Source: Chloroflexota bacterium
GTDB taxonomy: Bacteria; Chloroflexota; Anaerolineae; B4-G1
NCBI GenBank assembly: GCA_003648125.1
Contig: QMOE01000058.1
Span: 1-9,031 of the forward strand
Length of the DNA: 9,031 nt
Direction: 5' to 3'
A program made the translations under genes and the position numbers. Below, piece by piece: positions 5,640 to 9,031 of this stretch. Numbering within the stretch: the stretch's first letter is position 1; the number at the start of each line of letters is the position of its first letter. The notes below the pieces were generated by a model. The model made no database searches. It saw only the letters and a list, made by a program, of their open reading frames with translations, and had not been told where the DNA came from.

Positions 5640-6751
5640 CGATCCACGCTCACGTTGTCGGTTGGGGCAAAGCTGTGCCTCAGCGAGTGTTGACCAACGA
5701 CGATCTGGTGCAGATGGTGGACACCTCCGACGAGTGGATTCGCACGCGCACAGGAATCAGCGAGCGGCACATCGCTGCCGACGGCGAGACGACGTTCAGC
5801 CTGTCGCTCCAGGCTGCCCGGCAGGCGTTGGAGGTGGCCGGGATCGAACCATCGCAACTAGAGTTGATCATCATCGCCACCGTCACGCCGGAGCACGCCT
5901 TCCCGGCCACCGCCTGCCTGGTGCAGGATAGCCTGGGGGCCACCCGTGCGGCGGCGTTCGATCTCTCGGCTGGCTGTACCGGTTTCGTCTACGGGCTGAG
6001 CGTGGCCGCCAACCTCATTTCAGCCTCTGTTTACGAGAACGCGCTGGTCATTGGAGCGGAGACGCTCTCCCGCATCACCGATTGGAGCGACCGGAACACC
6101 TGCGTTCTCTTTGGCGACGGGGCCGGCGCGGTTGTGCTGCGGGCCGGCGATGCCGAGGGAGGCGTGCTATCCACCGTTCTCGGCTCCGACGGTTCTGGCG
6201 GCGATCTGTTGAAACTGCCGGCGGGGGGCAGCCGTGAGCCGGCCTCTCATCGCACAGTAGCCGAGGGACTGCATTACTTACAAATGAGAGGCCGTGAGGT
6301 TTTCCGTTTCGCCGTGCGCACGATGCCGGCTGCCACGCGCCAGGTGCTAAAACAAGCTGGCCTGGAGATCTCTGACCTGAATCTCTTGGTTCCCCATCAA
6401 GCCAACCAGCGTATCATCCAATCCTCAGCCCGGGCGTTAAAGTTAAAACCGGAGCATGTCTTTAGTGATCTGGAATGGTACGGCAACACCTCGTCGGCCT
6501 CCATCCCCATCGCGCTGTGTGATGCGGTGGAGCAGGGGCGGATTCACCGCGACGACGTGGTGGTGTGCGTCGGCTTTGGCGCTGGGTTGACCTGGGGAGC
6601 GGCGGTCATCCGCTGGAGTATGCCTGAACTGCCCACGCCGCCCTCTCGCTGGAAGCAACTCTGGCATAGAGTGCTTTATCGCTACGCCGCGCTGCGCTCG
6701 GCAGTGCGTCGCTTCCTGCGCTGGCTGTTCGCCCTGGGGGTGAAGGAATGA
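5636..6751 (+). CDS. fabH: 3-oxoacyl-ACP synthase III (FabH) with a basic C-terminal extension
   Basis: FabH starts fatty acid synthesis by condensing an acyl-CoA primer with malonyl-ACP. The protein has 371 residues with a complete Cys-His-Asn triad: Cys114 (SAGCTGF), His254 (VPHQANQRI) and Asn284 ([10 protein letters not shown]). The family marks DEWI (Trp34) and GDGAGAVVL (161-169) are also present. The usual core ends near residue 329 (FabH is about 317-335 residues). The remaining 42 or so residues, 330-371, are rich in Arg, Trp, Leu and Tyr and look like an amphipathic or membrane-seeking helix, unusual for this family. The ATG at 5636 overlaps the fabF stop (ATGA) and GGAGG at 5627-5631 lies 4 nt upstream, so translation is probably coupled. 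The gene overlaps the carboxyltransferase gene the same way. The primer (acetyl or branched acyl-CoA) cannot be told from sequence. A related KASIII-like secondary-metabolite synthase is possible, but the context favours fatty acid synthesis. Confidence 0.93.
   Translation: MTIHAHVVGWGKAVPQRVLTNDDLVQMVDTSDEWIRTRTGISERHIAADGETTFSLSLQAARQALEVAGIEPSQLELIIIATVTPEHAFPATACLVQDSLGATRAAAFDLSAGCTGFVYGLSVAANLISASVYENALVIGAETLSRITDWSDRNTCVLFGDGAGAVVLRAGDAEGGVLSTVLGSDGSGGDLLKLPAGGSREPASHRTVAEGLHYLQMRGREVFRFAVRTMPAATRQVLKQAGLEISDLNLLVPHQANQRIIQSSARALKLKPEHVFSDLEWYGNTSSASIPIALCDAVEQGRIHRDDVVVCVGFGAGLTWGAAVIRWSMPELPTPPSRWKQLWHRVLYRYAALRSAVRRFLRWLFALGVKE
6626..6748 (+). other. Segment encoding the unusual basic C-terminal tail of FabH
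   Basis: It encodes residues 331-371 of FabH. After a Pro-rich linker (PELPTPP) come about ten Arg/Lys, three Trp and two Tyr residues, interleaved with Leu, Val and Ala. The pattern fits a cationic amphipathic helix lying on a membrane or an acidic partner such as acyl carrier protein. The frame stays open and ends in the ATGA overlap, so this is not readthrough into intergenic DNA. The function is inferred, not seen. Confidence 0.6.
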
Positions 6752-8292
6752 GCGCCTCCATCGAACGGCTAGAGAGTATGCGTGCCCAGGCCCACCTGGG
6801 TGGTGGCGTCGAGCGCGTCGAGCGCCAGCACGCCAGGGGCAAACTGACCGCCCGCGAGCGGCTGGATTATCTGCTCGACCCTGGCACGTTTTACGAACTG
6901 GACGAGTTCATCACTCACCGGGCGACTGACCTGGGCTTGAGCGAGCGACGCACGTTGGGCGATAGCGTCGTCACTGGCTGGGGTGAGATTGATGGCCGGC
7001 TGGTCTACGTCTTTGCCCAGGACTTTACCGTGCTGGGCGGGTCGGTGGGGGAAGCCCACGGCCAAAAGATCTGCAAAGTGCTCGACCTGGCGTTGGAGAA
7101 CGGCGCGCCGGTTATCGGGATCAACGATTCCGGCGGGGCACGCATCCAGGAAGGAGTGGACGCGCTGGCCGCCTACGGCGAGATATTTTACCGCAACGTC
7201 CTGGCCTCCGGCGTCATCCCCCAGATTTCGGTCATCCTGGGGCCTTGCGCCGGGGGCGCGGTCTACTCACCTGCGCTCACGGACTTTGTCTTTATGGCCG
7301 AGGGCGCGGGACGTATGTTCATCACCGGCCCCAACGTGGTCAAGGCTGTGACCAGTGAGGAGGTCAGCGCAGATGAACTGGGCGGCGCCGATGTTCACAA
7401 TCGGGTCAGCGGCGTGGCTCACTTTGCTGCCCCCGGCGACGAGGCAACGCTCGATCTGGTGCGGCAGTTGCTCTCCTACCTGCCTTCCAACAACGCCGAC
7501 GATCCACCCTACGTCTCGCCGACCGACCCCCCCGTCCGCAGCAACCCGGAACTGGACACGCTGGTTCCAGATGACCCGGCGACGGGGTACGATATGCACG
7601 AGGTCATCCAGCGTATCGTGGACGACAAAGATTTCATGGAGGTGCAGGCCCGGTTCGCGCCTAACCTGATCGTGGGTTTTGCCCGGATGGGTGGGCGCGT
7701 GATGGGCCTCGTGGCCCAGCAGCCGCAGGCGCTAGCCGGCGTGCTCGATATTAATAGTTCCGATAAAGGGGCGCGTTTCATCCGCTTTTGCGATTCGTTC
7801 AACATCCCGCTCCTCACGCTGACCGACACGCCGGGTTTTCTGCCTGGGGTGGCGCAGGAGCACGGCGGCATCATCCGCCACGGGGCCAAGATGATCTATG
7901 CCTACGCCGAGGCCAGCGTGCCCAAGATTTCCATCATCACCCGCAAGGCTTACGGCGGGGCCTACATTGTCATGAGTTCCAAGCACCTGCGCGGCGACGT
8001 CTGCCTGGCCTGGCCGGGGGCGGAGATCGCCGTGATGGGGCCGCAAGGAGCTGTCAATGTCGTCTTCCGCCGGGAGCTAAAGGCCGCCGATGACCCTGAT
8101 GGCCTGCGGGAGGAGTTGGTGCGTGACTATCGGGAAAAGTTCGCCAACCCCTACGTGGCGGCGGCGCGCGGTTACCTGGACGGGGTGATCGCTCCCCGCG
8201 AGACCCGCCCTCGCGTCATCCGCGCGTTGGAAATGCTGCGCCACAAGCGGGTGCAGCGCCCGCCGCGCAAGCACGGCAATATGCCGGTGTGA
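6748..8292 (+). CDS. Acyl-CoA carboxylase, carboxyltransferase (beta) subunit, PccB/AccD5 family
   Basis: This subunit moves the carboxyl group from carboxybiotin on BCCP to an acyl-CoA, making malonyl-CoA from acetyl-CoA or methylmalonyl-CoA from propionyl-CoA. At 514 residues it has the standard length of the fused N+C crotonase-fold family and lacks the zinc ribbon of E. coli AccD. The two oxyanion-hole/CoA-site loops are visible: [13 protein letters not shown] (165-177) and [10 protein letters not shown] (400-409). Residue Ile407 occupies the position aligned to residue 422 of Streptomyces coelicolor PccB, where Asp goes with propionyl-CoA preference and Ile occurs in the AccB enzyme that also takes acetyl-CoA. 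This suggests acetyl-CoA is accepted, fitting the fab context. The start ATG overlaps the fabH stop (ATGA); G-rich sequence at 6736-6740 is the likely ribosome site. Biotin carboxylase and BCCP partners are not in the window. A methylmalonyl-CoA decarboxylase alpha subunit is a related alternative but would expect membrane-subunit neighbours. Confidence 0.9.
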   Translation: MSASIERLESMRAQAHLGGGVERVERQHARGKLTARERLDYLLDPGTFYELDEFITHRATDLGLSERRTLGDSVVTGWGEIDGRLVYVFAQDFTVLGGSVGEAHGQKICKVLDLALENGAPVIGINDSGGARIQEGVDALAAYGEIFYRNVLASGVIPQISVILGPCAGGAVYSPALTDFVFMAEGAGRMFITGPNVVKAVTSEEVSADELGGADVHNRVSGVAHFAAPGDEATLDLVRQLLSYLPSNNADDPPYVSPTDPPVRSNPELDTLVPDDPATGYDMHEVIQRIVDDKDFMEVQARFAPNLIVGFARMGGRVMGLVAQQPQALAGVLDINSSDKGARFIRFCDSFNIPLLTLTDTPGFLPGVAQEHGGIIRHGAKMIYAYAEASVPKISIITRKAYGGAYIVMSSKHLRGDVCLAWPGAEIAVMGPQGAVNVVFRRELKAADDPDGLREELVRDYREKFANPYVAAARGYLDGVIAPRETRPRVIRALEMLRHKRVQRPPRKHGNMPV

Positions 8293-8311
8293 ACAAAAAG
8301 GGTAACTGCTC

Positions 8312-8345
8312 AGGTGCCCTGCACTTGTGAAAGTGCCGGGCACCT
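8312..8345. repeat. Imperfect hairpin repeat, copy 2, abutting the bioY ribosome binding site
   Basis: AGGTGCC (8312-8318) pairs with GGCACCT (8339-8345), and GCACTT (8321-8326) with AAGTGC (8331-8336), around the loop GTGA with a 2x2 internal mismatch. It fills half of the 69-bp gap between the carboxyltransferase gene and bioY, and ends one base before the AAAGGA ribosome site (8346-8351 begins directly after the stem). Positions 8329-8345 are identical to 236-252. No T-run follows, so it does not look like an intrinsic terminator. It may be an inserted repeat, or may modulate bioY translation. Confidence 0.6.
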
Positions 8346-8361
8346 AAAGGAAAAAAACGAA

Positions 8362-8934
8362 ATGTCTAACACAACCTATGCCGATATTCTGTACCCTTCC
8401 ACCAAAGGAAAGGCGCTGCTTTACGACGCTGTTCTGGTTATCGGGGGTTCCTGGCTCGTCGCCCTCGGCGCCCAAATCTCGATCCTTTTGCCTTCTAGTC
8501 CCGCTCCTATCACGGGGCAGACCCTGGCCGTGCTCTTAGTCGGAGCCTTGCTCGGCAGTCGGCGAGGGGCTTTGAGTTTGCTCGCCTATCTCGGTGAGGG
8601 AATCGCCGGCTTGCCCGTATTTGCCGGTGGTATGGTCGGACTGCCCTACTTGCTAGGCCCGACCGGGGGCTACCTGGTAGGCTTTGTCGCCGCTGCTTTC
8701 ATCACCGGCCTGCTAGCTGAAAGTGGATGGAATCGGCGCATGGAAACCGCTTTTCTGGCGATGCTGATGGGCAACATAGTCATCTACGTCTTTGGCCTTC
8801 CCTGGTTGGGTTGTTTTGTAGGGGCTGAAAAAGTGTTTTCTGCGGGACTTTATCCTTTCATCCTCGGCGACCTGTTGAAGGCGGCCTCATCAGCGATGCT
8901 TTTGCCAGGAGGATGGAGACTGATTGGGAGGTAG
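8362..8934 (+). CDS. bioY: BioY, substrate-binding membrane component of an ECF biotin transporter
   Basis: BioY is the S-component that captures biotin in the cytoplasmic membrane, working alone or with the ECF energising module (EcfA, EcfA', EcfT; not in the window). From the ATG at 8362 it has 190 residues, a normal length, with several hydrophobic membrane segments. Family signatures are present: PITGQTLAVLLVG (49-61), GPTGGYLVGF (99-108), GLPWL (145-149) and PFILGDLLKA (165-174). The frame opens at a GTG at 8314, but the added 16 residues would be encoded by the hairpin repeat, while AAAGGA (8346-8351) is suitably placed for the ATG. The gene lies 69 bp behind the carboxyltransferase gene on the same strand and probably shares its transcript, which would link uptake of biotin to the biotin-dependent carboxylase. 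No known biotin operator is recognisable. Confidence 0.93.
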   Translation: MSNTTYADILYPSTKGKALLYDAVLVIGGSWLVALGAQISILLPSSPAPITGQTLAVLLVGALLGSRRGALSLLAYLGEGIAGLPVFAGGMVGLPYLLGPTGGYLVGFVAAAFITGLLAESGWNRRMETAFLAMLMGNIVIYVFGLPWLGCFVGAEKVFSAGLYPFILGDLLKAASSAMLLPGGWRLIGR

Positions 8935-8983
8935 AGGGCCAAACCCCATGCAGCAATTCCCGTTATGGGTGAAAAGTCAGGTC

Positions 8984-9006
8984 GTAGCCGCGATTTCGCA
9001 ATCGCG
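8984..9006 (+). repeat. REP-like GTAG-hairpin F
   Basis: GTAG (8984-8987), one base, then a perfect 7-bp stem CGCGATT (8989-8995) / AATCGCG (9000-9006) with loop TCGC. It lies 50 bp after the bioY stop. The sequence continuing to the window edge may include an opposing partner hairpin that is cut off. Confidence 0.5.
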
Positions 9007-9031
9007 CAGGGTGCTTTACGTGGGAAAACAG

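Noticed and set aside
8314..8361. GTG start of bioY inside the hairpin repeat
   Set aside because: The added 16 residues would be encoded by a dispersed palindrome; AAAGGA at 8346-8351 supports the ATG at 8362.
8312..8361. Intrinsic terminator between the carboxyltransferase gene and bioY
   Set aside because: The stem is followed by an A-rich stretch rather than a T-run on the plus strand, and no transcript would end there from the minus strand.

Overview
The window looks like a chromosomal segment of a high-GC bacterium, most plausibly a member of the Chloroflexota. That placement is an inference from three things: a very large cyclase/STAND-ATPase/TPR protein, a propionyl-CoA-carboxylase-type carboxyltransferase inside a fatty-acid cluster, and intergenic DNA crowded with small palindromes. 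No rRNA, tRNA, CRISPR array or complete transposase gene is visible.

Layout. Positions 1-325 carry no gene and are packed with short hairpins. Positions 326-3664 (minus strand) encode a 1112-residue class III adenylate cyclase fused to a STAND/AAA-type ATPase and a TPR array. Positions 3665-4394 form a divergent, gene-free intergenic region. It holds an AT-rich 177-bp element with imperfect terminal inverted repeats, a 13-bp operator-like palindrome, a GTAG-hairpin, and three GC-rich hairpins just ahead of fabF. Positions 4395-8292 (plus strand) hold three overlapping genes: fabF, fabH and an acyl-CoA carboxylase carboxyltransferase subunit, each joined to the next by an ATGA stop/start overlap. 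After 69 bp containing another palindrome comes bioY (8362-8934), the substrate-binding component of a biotin transporter. The last 97 bp again contain a GTAG-hairpin.

How the genes fit together. The carboxyltransferase would make the extender (malonyl-CoA, or methylmalonyl-CoA if propionyl-CoA is used). FabH would start chains by condensing an acyl-CoA primer with malonyl-ACP, and FabF would elongate them. BioY would import the biotin needed by the carboxylase holoenzyme, whose biotin carboxylase and BCCP subunits are not in this window. The cyclase is transcribed in the opposite direction and shows no clear functional tie to the operon.

The least ordinary signal lies outside the genes. Six places in the non-coding DNA have the tetranucleotide GTAG, on one strand or the other, zero or one base before a perfect hairpin. 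The stems differ in sequence from copy to copy. This is the hallmark layout of REP elements mobilised by REP-associated tyrosine transposases (RAYTs). Two of the copies face each other as a BIME-like pair with mutually complementary loops.
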